Notes under the pieces: generated by a model
What the model was told of the DNA's origin: nothing
What the model saw: only the letters and a program-made list of their open reading frames with translations
Database searches by the model: none
Made by a program: the position numbers and the translations under genes
Origin: Budorcas taxicolor
Taxonomy: Eukaryota; Chordata; Mammalia; Artiodactyla; Bovidae
NCBI RefSeq assembly: GCF_023091745.1
Contig: NC_068924.1
Coordinates: forward strand, 64,868,832-64,932,831
Length of the DNA: 64,000 nucleotides
Direction of reading: 5' to 3'
Part shown: one piece after another, positions 1 to 10,111 of the stretch
Layout of the letters: each line of letters starts with the position of its first letter
Numbering within the stretch: the first letter of the stretch is position 1

Positions 1-589
1 GCCAAGACAAGAAGGTAAGAGAAAAATTGCAAACATTAATTACTGACAAAATGTGTCAGATACCAGGATCCCATTTAACAGGCTCAAAGACAATGAACAG
101 GACTAGAATCTGATAACCCACAAGAATTGCTTATAGTTTTTCACTGAAACATAAAATTTCTCTCTACAATCACTCCCATTCTGATCAAAGACAATCAAAA
201 TAAAGCTTACTCTTATTTTCAAAGTAAGAAATAGGCTGGGGAGCAGCATGCTTTAACATATTTGTGTTTTTCATTTAATTGGGGAGACAAGACCGTGTTG
301 ATCTACCTGAGGGACAATCCAGATACAGTATGGTCTACTTAAGTGGAAGCTTTGACAAGATAATTATAGGATATTAATAAATTCAGAAAAACAAGTTCTC
401 CATAGGGCAACTCTTGGTCTGCAGACTAGATAATAAGCAAAAATGAAAGTCACTTTTCTTTATAAATATTCTCTTATTCAAAGTGTCTTTGCTAGTTAAT
501 CCAAATAGTGGATTTTCTTTTGTTCATGCCTGTATTCCAAGCATCTAGCACATAACAGGTGTAATATAACAACCCGTGAATGAATGTGT
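1..589. other. No recognised element, AT-rich
   Basis: I see no long open frame, repeat signature or RNA gene here. The sequence is AT-rich and looks like ordinary intergenic or intronic DNA. The last 50 bases may be the decayed outer end of the MIR that follows. Confidence 0.5.
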
Positions 590-785
590 GTCTTCTCTCA
601 TTTAATGCTTACAGCAACTCTGGCACATAAACTATTATCCCCAATTGTCGTGTAGGTGAAGAAGAAGCCAAGGCACAGAGGGGTTAAATAACTTGCCCAA
701 GGTTGCAGAACTGGTAATTGAAGGAGCCAAGATTTAAACCAAGGAAGTCTAACTCAAGAGCCTCCTCTTAAACTATTATATGATA
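590..785 (-). mobile_element. MIR SINE (ancient, minus strand)
   Basis: The sequence follows the reverse complement of the MIR consensus: a stretch like 'catttaatgcttacagcaac', then 'aggcacagaggggttaaat', 'aacttgcccaaggttgcaga' and a decayed 'aagatttaaacc'. MIR is a tRNA-derived SINE shared by all mammals, inactive for over 100 million years. The divergence by eye fits that age. Confidence 0.8.
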
Positions 786-967
786 TTATCTGATTTTCTC
801 TGGCCTGGTCTGAGCCACCAAGGCAAGATTTTAGTTGGATCAATTAATAAGCAGTAACTTTTTTCAACATTATCAAAGTACATCATACTCCATGTATATT
901 TTACTTTTTAATCCCAGTTCCTAGAATGATTTTTCCCTCAAAACAGGTTTCAACACATGCTCATTTG

Positions 968-1530
968 TGATGAGTAATTGTATGCATCAACTTGACTGGC
1001 CAGAGGTTACCCAGATAATGGTCAAATATTATTCTGAGTGTGTCTGTGGGAGTGTGTATTTTGGATGAGATTAACATTTGAATCCATAGACTAAGTAAAG
1101 CAGATTGTGCTCCCTAATGTAGGTGCTCCTCATCCAATCAGCTGAAGGCCTAAATAACACAAAAACAGCTGAGTAAGAGAGAAATCTGTCTCTCAACCTG
1201 ACTGTCTTTGAGCTGGGATTGGTCTTCTTTTACCTTTGGACTTGGACTAGGACTTGGAACTATCCAGTTGGTTCTCCTGGATTTCCAGCTTGTCACCTGC
1301 AGATCTGGGGATTTCACAGCCTCTATAACTGTGTGAGCCAATCCCTTCTTATATATATGATCCTGCTAGTTCTATTATAATTCTAAGGTTAGTGTTAGTC
1401 CCTCAGTCATGTCTGACTCTTTGTGACCCCATAAACTGTAACCTGCCAGGCTCCTCTGTCCATGGCATCATCCAGGCAAGAATATTATTAGTCCTGTTTC
1501 TCTGGATAATTCAACTAATACACTCATTTG
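968..1530 (+). mobile_element. Ancient LTR-like interspersed repeat, split by a SINE
   Basis: The segment starts near 'catcaacttgactggccag' and ends in '...caactaatacac', with internal blocks that recur in reverse orientation at 26753-27172. The TG...TAATACA-type ends suggest an old mammalian LTR family (MaLR/ERVL-like), but I cannot name the subfamily. A partial Bov-tA interrupts it at about 1386-1486. No internal viral gene is visible. Confidence 0.55.
1386..1486 (-). mobile_element. Partial Bov-tA/Bov-A SINE, minus strand
   Basis: It reads as the reverse complement of the 3' half of a Bov-tA SINE: 'gtccctcagtcatgtctgac', 'tttgtgaccccataaactg', 'caggctcctctgtccatgg', 'ccaggcaagaatatta'. 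It sits inside the LTR-like repeat. The tRNA-like half is missing. Confidence 0.8.
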
Positions 1531-1559
1531 TTCACTTTGCCTAAACTACTGCATTAACC

Positions 1560-1700
1560 AGAGAAGGAAATGGCAACCCACTCCAGTATTCTTGCCTGGA
1601 GAATTCCATGGATGGAGGACCCTGGAAGGCTACAGTGCATGGGGTCGCAGAGTCGGACTCGGCTAAGCAACATTTACTTACTTACTCACTCACTTACTGC
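1560..1700 (+). mobile_element. Bov-A monomer with TTAC/TCAC tail
   Basis: Standard Bov-A body ('gagaaggaaatggcaaccca', 'ttcttgcctggagaattcc', 'ggggtcgcagagtcggac') without a tRNA-like head, followed by a short microsatellite-like run of TTAC and TCAC units at about 1670-1698, which is probably a drifted SINE tail. Confidence 0.8.
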
Positions 1701-1800
1701 ATTAACTTCCTCTCTGAGCTTTCAGCCTTTCAGTTCTCCTTCCTTCCATCGCTATTGCATAGCTGTTTCCAGACTATTCTTGGTTGTATTAGTTTACTTC

Positions 1801-2045
1801 AGTTCAGTTCAGTCGCTCAGTCATGTCCGACTCTTTGTGACCCCATGAATCGCAGCACGCCAGGCCTCCCTGTCCATCACCATCTCCCAGAGTTCACTCA
1901 GACTCACGTCCATCGAGTCCATGATGCCATCCAGCCATCTCATCCTCAGTCATCCCCTTCTCCTCTTGCCCCCAATCCCTCCCAGCATCAGAGTCTTTTC
2001 CAATGAGTCAGCTCTTCGCATGAGGTGGCCAAAGTACTAGGTTGT
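1801..2045 (-). mobile_element. BovB LINE 3' end, 5'-truncated
   Basis: The segment opens with TTCAG repeats, then 'tcgctcagtcatgtccgact' and 'tgaccccatgaatcgcagca', the inverted 3' terminus of the RTE-type LINE BovB. It runs to about 'ggtggccaaagtactaggt' and stops, so only about 245 bp is kept. It encodes only a fragment of the C-terminal part of the BovB protein. Confidence 0.88.
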
Positions 2046-2077
2046 ATACTCCATACCAAATATTCATCTTGTTGTTA

Positions 2078-2278
2078 GTGTTAGTTGATCAGTTGTGTCC
2101 GACTCTTTGTGATCCCATGGACTATAGCCCACTAGGCTCCTCTGTCCATGGGATTCTCCAGGCAAGAATGCTAGAGTGGGTTGTCATTTCCTTCTCCAGG
2201 GGATCTTCCTGACCCAGGGATCAAACCTGGGTCTCTTGCATTGCTGGTGGACTCTTTGCTATCTGAGCCACCAGGGAA
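2078..2278 (-). mobile_element. Bov-tA SINE, full length
   Basis: Complete inverted Bov-tA: the 3' part ('gtgtccgactctttgtgatc') leads to the tRNA-Glu-like head, which reads in reverse as 'tttgctatctgagccacca'. The flanks 'atcttgttgtt' and 'atcttgttatt' look like a target-site duplication. Confidence 0.88.
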
Positions 2279-2353
2279 TCTTGTTATTCACCAAAAAAAT
2301 TTCCAATGGTTGCCTGATATCCCAGGATAAAGCATGAAGTCTTTGACTTGTGT

Positions 2354-2690
2354 ATCAGTTAGGATTAGGTTTGGCTGTATGTTAAAATAGACCCCCATTA
2401 ACAGTGGCTTAAACAGTAAAGTTTATTTCTCTCTTTAGTAGCCATTCAGAGGTGGAATATCTGAGGCTGATGAGGGAGATTGGCTCCTTCCTTCCTTCCT
2501 GCCAAAAGCCTTAGCATTTTGCCTCAAGAGCTAGGATGGCTGCTAAAGCTCCAGCCATTGTGTCAACATCCCAGAATTTAAATCTCATTAAGTTTCACTG
2601 GCCTCAACTAAAATCAGAATCTAGTCACATGGCTGCACCCAGCTACCACTGAGGCTGAGAAGTATAGTATCAATATATTTTGGGTAAATA
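2354..2690. mobile_element. Old unclassified interspersed repeat
   Basis: The block 'aacagtggcttaaacagtaaagtttatttc...gtcacatggctgcacccagctacc' resembles old mammalian repeats that I have seen described, but I cannot assign a family by eye. The 'cttcctt' repeats at about 2490 are simple sequence. Confidence 0.35.
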
Positions 2691-2759
2691 AACTAAGAAT
2701 TTTGTTTGAAAGGAAGGAGAGACATCTAGCAATCTCTACCATAGCTTGCCTTTGAAGGC

Positions 2760-3215
2760 CTTCTTCAATAAAGTGTCAATCCAGCTTTCCAGATTTCCTT
2801 CACCTACTAACTATTCTGACTACTCTGCCCCCATTGAATTCCTTTGCTCACTGTCCCTGAAACACACCTAGTACTTTGTCACCATCTCTCCATGTACTCA
2901 GCCCTCTTGGAATGTGTTTTTGCTTCATATCCAAGGCACACCTTTGTTTCCTTGAGCTTTTCCCCTGACTGCTTGTATCTGAGTTGATTTCTTCTGAAAC
3001 TGAATATTCAATGGAATTATATTTGACTCTTTCAGATATTAATACCCTTCTGCTTCAGATTGCCCTTCTTTTGATGACTTGAGAAGCATTAACTTTTCAT
3101 TGTTAATTTTTCACATATTTAGGTCTTGCTTCTCCCTGCCACTCCCTGAGGACAGGAGACCCTTATTCAATGAACCCTGTGCTCCACGCTAGGGATTTGG
3201 TAGTAAGTAAGATTT
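2760..3215 (+). mobile_element. Probable L2 LINE 3' fragment
   Basis: Phrases such as 'tgctcactgtccctgaaaca' and 'ccctgaggacaggagacc' fit the 3' end of L2, which typically carries 'ccctgagggcagggacc'. The match is diffuse, as expected for this age. It may alternatively be unique sequence. Confidence 0.4.
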
Positions 3216-3334
3216 AGGGACTGTCCTCAATGTCCTAATATTTCCCATGGAGTCTGGTTTTAAAATTCAGATCCATTAAGTGCTTCATAACTTTCTGTTT
3301 CTTTGTAATAAGAACTAACATTTATTTAAATGAT

Positions 3335-3425
3335 GGTTATTTATATTAATATTTATTGAGTAATTATGATGTGGTAGGTCCTATGCTAACTTTTTCCATA
3401 TATCACTTCATTTCTTTCTAACGCA
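3335..3425 (-). mobile_element. MIR SINE, first part of a split copy
   Basis: 'tatttattgagtaattatga' through 'atcacttcatttctttctaa' follows the inverted 3' portion of MIR up to the 'ctcatttaatcctcacaac' region. The element then stops abruptly at the left arm of the inverted repeat and resumes at about 3703 after losing only about 15-20 consensus bases. Confidence 0.75.
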
Positions 3426-3700
3426 GCTGTCACTGCAGAATGGAGGAGACCAAAGCCATGCCGTTTCCATGAAATACAGAGATGGACAATTGCTTTTATT
3501 GCATCCAAAGTAGTATTTGACAGTCAAAAAGGAGGACAGGGGACAGGGGTGAGCAGCTGAGACTCGAATGGGCAGTGGTAGGTTGGCAGTGCCCAGCCCA
3601 GGGCCACTCAGTAAGGAAAAGGCATTCCAGTCTAGGCAAGCTTCCTGCTGGAACAGAGTGGCAGATAAAGTCCAGATTCTGAATGGCTATTTACAGGATG
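3426..3700 (+). repeat. Left arm of a 275-bp inverted repeat
   Basis: Reading the reverse complement of 3895-4170 beside this segment gives about 24 mismatches and one 1-base gap, about 91% identity by eye. Both arms begin at 'gctgtcac' on the outside and end at 'caggatg' on the inside. This arm interrupts a MIR SINE, so it is the inserted (derived) copy. A 'gcag' sits at both junctions and may be microhomology or a short duplication. The content matches no repeat family that I recognise. Confidence 0.9.
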
Positions 3701-3840
3701 CAGGCACTATTAATTTTTACAAATAAAAATGAGGCACAGAGAAGTAAAGTTACCTGTTCAAAGTCACATAGCTGAAAGTGGGTAGAGCCAGGATGTAATC
3801 CACGAAGCTTGATGCCTGAGGCCCGGCTCTTGGTCCTGTG
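3701..3840 (-). mobile_element. MIR SINE, second part of the split copy
   Basis: 'ggcactattaatttttacaa', 'atgaggcacagagaagtaaa' and 'caaagtcacatagctgaaag' continue the MIR consensus from where it broke off at 3425. This forms most of the spacer of the inverted repeat. Confidence 0.78.
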
Positions 3841-3894
3841 TTAAGATGGTGACTGGAAAGTAAGGGTAAGTCTGGTGATTCAAAGATTTAGTGA

Positions 3895-4170
3895 CATCCT
3901 GCAAGTAGCCACCCACAATCTGGACTTTATCTGCCACCCTGTCCCAGCAGGAAGCTTGCCTAGACTGGGATGCCTTTTCCCTACTGAGTGCCTCTGGGCT
4001 GGGCACTGCCAACCTACCACTGCCTATTTGAGTCTCAGCTGCTCACCCCTGTCCCCTGTCCTCCGTTTTGATTGTCAAATACTGCTTTGGATGCAATAAA
4101 AGCAATTCGTCCACCTCTATATTTCCTGGAAGCTGCATGGCTTTGGTCTCCTCCATTCTGTGGTGACAGC
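3895..4170 (-). repeat. Right arm of the inverted repeat (probable source)
   Basis: This is the inverted partner of 3426-3700, separated by a 194-bp spacer. It contains 'gcaataaaagcaattcg', which includes an AATAAA-like hexamer, but I see no gene. Because the other arm sits inside a MIR, this arm is the likelier donor. If transcribed, the pair could fold into a hairpin of about 275 bp. Confidence 0.9.
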
Positions 4171-4469
4171 ATGGAGTAAGTAAGGAGAGGCTGCCGTCTG
4201 CAGGCCCCAAGCTGCACCAGACCCACTGACTGCCCTGTGCAGTCCAGCGTTTCATGTTTTTTTAAATTCATCATCAGCATTCAGACCTTAGAAGATGTCA
4301 CACAAAATCTGGACAAGGGGGGGGCTTCTTTTGAAAAACTGGAAGATTTTGGAAACACTGGGTCTGTATGCCCACAGGTTCAGGCTGTCTAGTTCAGATG
4401 GAGCACTTTCTGTCTAAATTGGCATAGCAACCCCCTCCCTATTACCCAGACACCTTTATCCACATTAAT

Positions 4470-4690
4470 TCTCCTTACCAGCCAGCAGCACATAGCATAG
4501 GTATGTGGCACTATATGTCAGACACTGAACTAAGGGCTTCACCTTTCTTTGTCACAGTCACCTTTGGAAGAGGTACTGTTACTAACCCCATTCTACAGAT
4601 GAGACTATGAAGGCTCATACTAAAAGTAGTGTCAGGGCTGGAACTCTTAGCAAGGCATTCTAGCCCCATAGTCTTAGCTTTTAAGCACCA
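4470..4690 (-). mobile_element. MIR-type SINE
   Basis: 'actatatgtcagacactgaa', 'gttactaaccccattctaca' and 'gatgagactatgaaggctca' follow inverted MIR, with more divergence than the copy at 590-785. Confidence 0.65.
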
Positions 4691-4704
4691 CCTGCTATCT
4701 CTCA

Positions 4705-4980
4705 TGGAGAAGGCACTGGCGACCCACTCCAGTACTCTTGCCTGGAAAATGCCATGGACGGAGGAGCCTGGTAGGCTGCAGTCCATGGGGTCACTGAGTC
4801 GGACACGGCTGAGCGACTTGACTTTCACTTTTCACTTTCATGCATTGGAGAACGAAATGGCAACCCACTCCTGTGTTCTTGCCTGGATAATCCCAGGGAC
4901 AGAGGAGCCTGGTGGGCTGCTGTCTATGGAGTTGCACAGAGTCAGACATGACTGATGCGACTTAGCAGCAGCAGCAGCAG
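4705..4980 (+). mobile_element. Bov-A2 dimeric SINE
   Basis: Two Bov-A monomers are joined by 'cttttcactttcatgcattg' and end in a short CAG run. The flanks 'ctatctctca' (4695-4704) and 'ctgtctctca' (4981-4990) form a 10-bp target-site duplication with one difference, so both ends are well defined. Confidence 0.92.
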
Positions 4981-4990
4981 CTGTCTCTCA

Positions 4991-6349
4991 CTAGGGATTG
5001 AGATTTATGTCCCTGCTCCAAAGGGAGAGGCTGGAGGGGAAGGAACCTGGCCCCTATGCAGCCTAAACTCGACACACTGAAAATCCAGACTCATAGAGTT
5101 GATTTCCTATAGAAATAACAAGCCATCAGGGAAAGGTTGCTTTTCCTTATTGCTCTGAACAAAACCAACCTTGCCCCAAAGGAAATCAGGGCATAGAAAG
5201 AAACCAGTGAGCACCTGCCAGAGTCTTTGGGGCCATCAGAGAGCCTGCTGTGGTGGAGAGTTTTCCCTTATCTCCTTTTCTCTCTCTTCTTGGAACAAAG
5301 AGAGTTAATTAATTCTATTAAGCCTCCATCCAACTCTCACTTGAAACGTTAGCCCATGAACAAGTGTAATCCATCTCAATCCTGATTGTCTCCCAGGGAG
5401 GGAGGTAAGGATGAAATATGATGACTTCAGCCTTTGTGAAGGTGTCCACCATGGTCACCCAGCCTGTCTGAGCCCCGCCATGCTGCGGATCAACAGGGAG
5501 ATGAATGGAGCCTGAAGCACAGAAATAAATTCATTTTGTTAGGCTAGCTGCCTGATAGCCTTGCAACAGAGCCCTCTTCATAGGCTTTGAGGAAAAGGCA
5601 AGGGAAGTATGGCTGGTTCAGACGGTTGATGTCCATCTCAAGACCCACCCAGGAAGTGTCTCTGAAGCTATTCATTGAGCACTTCTGGCTGCCAGGTGCT
5701 GTGGATGCAAAGATGGACAAGTCTACGGCATAGTTAGAGTGAACATAAGGTTCCAGACTAGGGCGCCGTGGAGTATGAAGAATACTGGCTTAAACTGGGA
5801 CTCTCCAGGGCTAACTGAGAAATATGGTCACAGTAAGCCGAGCCATTAAGAGCCCTCACAGGTCTCGATTTCTCAATTCTGAATCTGGCTGTGACCATGG
5901 GCAAGTTAACCTCTGAGTCTGTTTCTCGTTGTCCAAAATAAGAATGATCCCCAGGAATGTTCCCTCTCAAGAATGTCAAGAGGATTATATCAGCTAATGT
6001 AGTGACTGGAACGTGCTGAGGACCCCTTGCTCACAAGACAGGTGCTTGAGGCCACGAAGTTGGGTTCCAGGGATGAAGCTAGCTTTCCTTACCTGAGTGT
6101 CAGCTGGGCTTTGCAAAATGAGAGCTAGTGCCTAACAGCTCTGGAAAATCAAGGGAATTACAGACGCTGAGGGTGGGGAAGAAAAAGAGGAGAAATGAAG
6201 AGAAAGGTGGAAGAAGAGAGAAGTTTGGGGATGGTGGGGAGAGGAGGTACCTATTGGGAAAAGTTTAAAGTCAGCGCTAGGTGGGAACACTGAGAGTCCA
6301 AGTTTGCATATTTCCCTCTGCTTATGGCTCACAAGCAGATCTTCTGGGT
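4991..6349. other. Mostly unique; L2 and MIR scraps
   Basis: No gene is visible. 'attgagcacttctggctgcc' near 5670 looks like an L2 scrap. 5855-6020 follows MIR on the + strand ('gtgaccatgggcaagttaac'). The 5100-5560 portion has low repeat content and a 'gagttaattaattct' AT core, which could be conserved non-coding sequence. Confidence 0.45.
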
Positions 6350-6557
6350 CGGGGTGCTCAGTCACTCAGTCATGTCCAACTCTTTGCAAAGTCATGGGCT
6401 GGAGCCCACCAGGCTCCTCTGTCCATGACATTTCCCAGGCAAGAATACTGGAGTGGGTTGCATTTCTTTTTCCAGGGGATCTTCCAGGCCCAAGCATCAA
6501 ACCCTTGTCTCCTGTATTGGCAGGCGCATTCTTTACCATTAAGCCTCCTGGGACGAT
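6350..6557 (-). mobile_element. Bov-tA SINE
   Basis: Inverted full-length Bov-tA: 'cactcagtcatgtccaactc', 'ccaggcaagaatactggagt', ending in the inverted tRNA-like head 'ttctttaccattaagcctcc'. The internal 'tttgcaaagtcatgggctgg' is divergent. Confidence 0.87.
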
Positions 6558-7968
6558 GCCACAGACTCAAGGAGGGCTGGTGGTGAGACTGAGGCATATA
6601 GTGAAGGCTCATTCCATATGGATTTCGTGAATACCTAGTGCGGGTCCACAGGGAAGGCTCCATAAATGTTAGTGCCGGCTCTTATTGCTACAATCATTAT
6701 TAGCTGCAGGTTCCGTATATCAACACCAGCCTGGAAATACAAAGCTGAAAACCAGTGGGACCGACAGGAGGGGGAAAAACCCCATGAGAACAAAGGGGAG
6801 TTTTGTTTTGTTTTGTTCACAGCACACGGTTCCTAAAGAAGGCTAGGATTCAGCAGAGCCATTTAAATCCCAGACCAGCCTTGGGCAGCTCCAGGCCTGC
6901 GCTTGGCCCACCGCAGTAGGACCAGCAAGACACAGGAGGCACTCCTCCCAGATGGTTGTCTGCAGAATGAGAAGAATGTTAATTAATCCTGTTATCTGAG
7001 CTGCATGCTTTCTGGCTTAATTGCTCTGATAAAACCACACTGAATGGAGAACTCTCAGAATGCCAAAGCAGCCCTTCTAATGGGATTCTTGAGGTGCAGT
7101 GAGCCCTGGAGTGGGTGAGGGTGGAGGGATAAACTTTTTGACCCTAGGAACCTGGGGATCAGCACTGACTCTCCTCTGGGTATTCTGACTGAAGACCTTT
7201 ACCATCCAGGCTTCTTGTCCCATTCAATACAGCCACATTTCAGAAAAGAATGGGAAAATAGAAATTCATTGAAAAAGAAAACTTAATCTGTTTGACCTTT
7301 TATACACATAAAACAGCCAATTTTATGTTTATTTCGCAAAAATAGGCTTATCAGCAAAAATGGGTTTATTTAGAAATGGCAGAGAATTGAAATTTGAGAC
7401 AAGCATGCTCTAGTAAAAACCATAGGCACGTTCTGAGAAGCAAAAGAGAAGACCCTTATTTTACAGAGGAAGAGGAGAAGCTGGGACAGCCTGTTGTAAA
7501 TAAAGAGTCCATTGGAGGAAACTGGGAGTGCAAAGTGTGGTGACTTTTCATTGGCTGAGTTGCAACAATCTCATTGGCTAGGCTGTTGCCAGGCAAGGAG
7601 AAAATCCTCCTTCCTCCTGCTGGGGTTCCAAAGTAGTGATCTTCCACTTGGAGATGAAAGGCAAGTCTCTTCCTGTTTGGGATCTGCAGAGAGAAAGAGC
7701 AGGAAGGCAAGAGAGCTTCTGGAGTCCTGATTCTATTTTAAATGAGGTTTCCTCTTTCCAGTTTTATAGTTAAAAATCTGTAAGGGAGTACATGGAACCA
7801 ATGCAAAGTTCAGAATATGGAGCTACCTAGAATTTTTGCATCAGACTTACTAATCACATAATTTGGAGTGCTTACATGTTTCAGGGCCTTTATTGCTTTA
7901 TAGGTGTTATCTGTGTGATTTACTCTAAAACACTACAGCATAGGTCCTGTGATATTTATATATACTTA
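6558..7968. other. Unique sequence with a possible conserved element
   Basis: No gene is recognised. A MIR tail is plausible near 6590-6720. The stretch 6960-7060 is rich in homeodomain-type TTAAT cores and free of young repeats, which makes it a weak enhancer candidate. Confidence 0.4.
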
Positions 7969-7980
7969 TTTGAAGTGACA

Positions 7981-8192
7981 GGCTTCCCAGGTGGCTCAGT
8001 GGTAAACAATCTGCCTGCCAATGCAGGAGACATAGGAGACATGGGTTCAATCCGTAGAGTAGGAAAGATGCCCTGGAGTACGACTCCAGTAATCTTTTCT
8101 GGAAAATTCCATGGGCGGAGGATCCTGGCAGGCTACAGTTCAGGGGGTGGTCAAGAGTCAGACATGACTGAGGGAGAGAGGACGCACACACG
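7981..8192 (+). mobile_element. Bov-tA SINE with exact target duplication
   Basis: It runs from 'ggcttcccaggtggctcagt' (tRNA-Glu-like head) to 'gactgagggagagaggac'. The 12-bp 'tttgaagtgaca' occurs at 7969-7980 and again at 8193-8204, a perfect target-site duplication. This implies a fairly recent L1- or BovB-mediated insertion. Confidence 0.95.
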
Positions 8193-8503
8193 TTTGAAGT
8201 GACACCCTAGAGCAGCAGCCATTCTAATCAGGCATCTGCTCTCCATGGGTGGTCAGCTAGGGTTATGTCAGAAAATTATCACTCCAGAAGAGGCCATTTA
8301 AAGTACTTTGGCTCCCTTTACCTCTGAGAGACCCCAAAATGAGGAAACGAAGTGTCAGAAATAGATTTTCATTGGTGAAATTGGTAGGATGTTGATAAGT
8401 ATAATGGATGTTAGAAAGGAGCTCTCAACTTCTGTCACTGAGTGGTATTCAAGATTCATAAATTGGCAAGAGTGTTTAAGACTTCAAGTTTTACCCCTAA
8501 ATG

Positions 8504-8724
8504 CATGTGTGTGCCCTCAGTCATGTCACTCTTATGATCCCCACTCCCCATGAACAGTAGCCTCCAGGCTCCTCTGTCCATGGGATTCTCCAGGCAAGAA
8601 TACTGGAGTAGGTTGCCATTTCTTCCTCCAGGGGATCTTCTTGACCCAGCAATCGAACCCGCATTCCTTAGTTTTCCTACACTGGCAGGCCGATTGTTTA
8701 CCACTGAGCCACTGGGAAGGCCCC
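8504..8724 (-). mobile_element. Bov-tA SINE with 15-bp target duplication
   Basis: Inverted Bov-tA bounded by 'ttttacccctaaatg' (8489-8503) and 'ttttacccctaagtg' (8725-8739). It lies about 300 bp from the oppositely oriented SINE at 7981-8192, so a transcript of this region could pair the two. Confidence 0.95.
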
Positions 8725-8984
8725 TTTTACCCCTAAGTGGCTGTCTATCTATTTGAAGATTTTCTTCATTGTCTGAGACTGACTATAAGGGTTTTACAAT
8801 CCTATCTCTGAAATATTGTTTCAACTGCCTTGGTGATCCTTTCAATGCAAGATGGTAGTTGGTCTGAGCACCTAAAAAGAGAGCTATAAGGGACTTCAGC
8901 TAAATATACAGCACAATTTATAGGAACTGCATTATTCCTGCTCACTGATAGAAGTTTGCAAATGTTGATAGTGTAAGGAAGAGA

Positions 8985-9310
8985 AAAAAAGAAGTCTTCC
9001 TCTATCCTTTTAGGTTTAGTACCTAGGACCTGTGACTTAAACTGACCAAAAGATGAACAGGAAAAAAAAAGTTATTTTGTATGTACATGGAGGGCCTCAC
9101 AGAAAAAAGGTGAAAACTCCTCAGAGAGGCTAGACCTTGGAGCTTATATACTATTTTAATAAAGGGTGATATATTGTGGAGAAGTGGCCAGACAGGCAAG
9201 ACAAAAGGAAAGCAGTTTGGGCTTCTAGTGGTGGTAAGTTTGGGGAAGGTAACTATATGAGAGAAACTAATGGAACATAAGGATTGTTTAGTAAGGTTTG
9301 TTCTGCAGAC
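8985..9310 (+). repeat. Unnamed interspersed repeat, copy 1
   Basis: This segment shares colinear blocks with 19165-19764: 'tgatatattgtggagaagtg' against 'tgataaattgtggagaagta', then 'tgggcttcta', and 'gaaactaatggaa'. The copies are in the same orientation. I do not recognise the family; an old ruminant or laurasiatherian LTR is possible. Confidence 0.6.
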
Positions 9311-9319
9311 TCAGGTCTC

Positions 9320-9470
9320 ACAATAATTCTGATATGCAGATACTATTATATGCCCCACTTACTGTTGAAGAAACAAGTCTGGAGAGATTGAATCACTCCA
9401 AGGACACAGTCAGGATATAACTCTAGGCTATTTGATTCTAAGGTCCATGTTCCTTACACCATGCAGAAAT
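9320..9470 (-). mobile_element. MIR SINE
   Basis: 'tattatatgccccacttact', 'gagagattgaatcactccaa' and 'ggacacagtcaggatataac' follow inverted MIR. Confidence 0.7.
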
Positions 9471-9479
9471 AAGTTTTAT

Positions 9480-9965
9480 GATTTTTTTCTTGATTTTATA
9501 ATATCACACATTCATAGGAAAACTGGAAAACATATGAATGTATTAAATAGCCTAATTCCACTACTCAGAGAAAACTGGATTAAGCTTTGATGTATTACTT
9601 CCAGATTTCTTTTTTAATGCAAATTTAGTTGTGATTGTACATTGCTTATCGTTCTGTGTCCTGTTTTACTTGACATGTTATGAACATTTCTTCATGTTAT
9701 TAAAAATTCCCCATTAACATCATTTTAAGGTGAACATAATATTTCACCCTATGGCTGTGTTATACCATCTGTTATTAGACATTTATCCTTGTTCTGTATT
9801 TTACTACCATCAATAACAAGAAGGCTATCCCCAAAGGTAATCTCTTGCTTACGTTTCTCTCTATTTCTTCAGGGCAGATTCCTGGGAAGGAAATTTCTGG
9901 ATCCAAGGGCAAGCACATTTAATGGACTATTAGGTATTCAAATAGACATCCATGTACCTTGCCTT
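9480..9965 (-). mobile_element. Ancient L1-type LINE fragment (probable)
   Basis: The blocks 'cttgacatgttatgaacatt', 'tcttcatgttattaaaaatt' and 'gtgttataccatctgttatt' are typical of old inverted L1 3' regions. A similar arrangement is seen at 57840-58340. No coding capacity remains. Confidence 0.5.
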
Positions 9966-10094
9966 TGTAAATAACAAAGACCAGCATTACTTTGTAGGAC
10001 TCCTATTAAAAATCAAGAGAAAGTAAAATGATGAGGATTTTGAGCAAGAATCGACTGACCAAGTAGTCAGGTTTACTTAGTGCTTCTTTTCTAA

Positions 10095-10111
10095 CCAGGA
10101 GGGGGCAGCAC
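10095..10111 (+). promoter_or_regulatory. Candidate CTCF site
   Basis: 'ccaggagggggcagcac' matches 11 of 12 positions of the CTCF core CCASYAGRKGGC and continues with a compatible 3' flank. It lies in non-repeat sequence, not in a SINE. Occupancy is an inference from the motif only. Confidence 0.45.

Noticed and set aside
968..1530. Possible complete endogenous retrovirus
   Set aside because: Only LTR-like sequence is seen. No internal gene region or second LTR is nearby.
7981..8192. tRNA gene in the SINE head
   Set aside because: The tRNA-Glu-like head has lost the cloverleaf and is the known Bov-tA promoter region.
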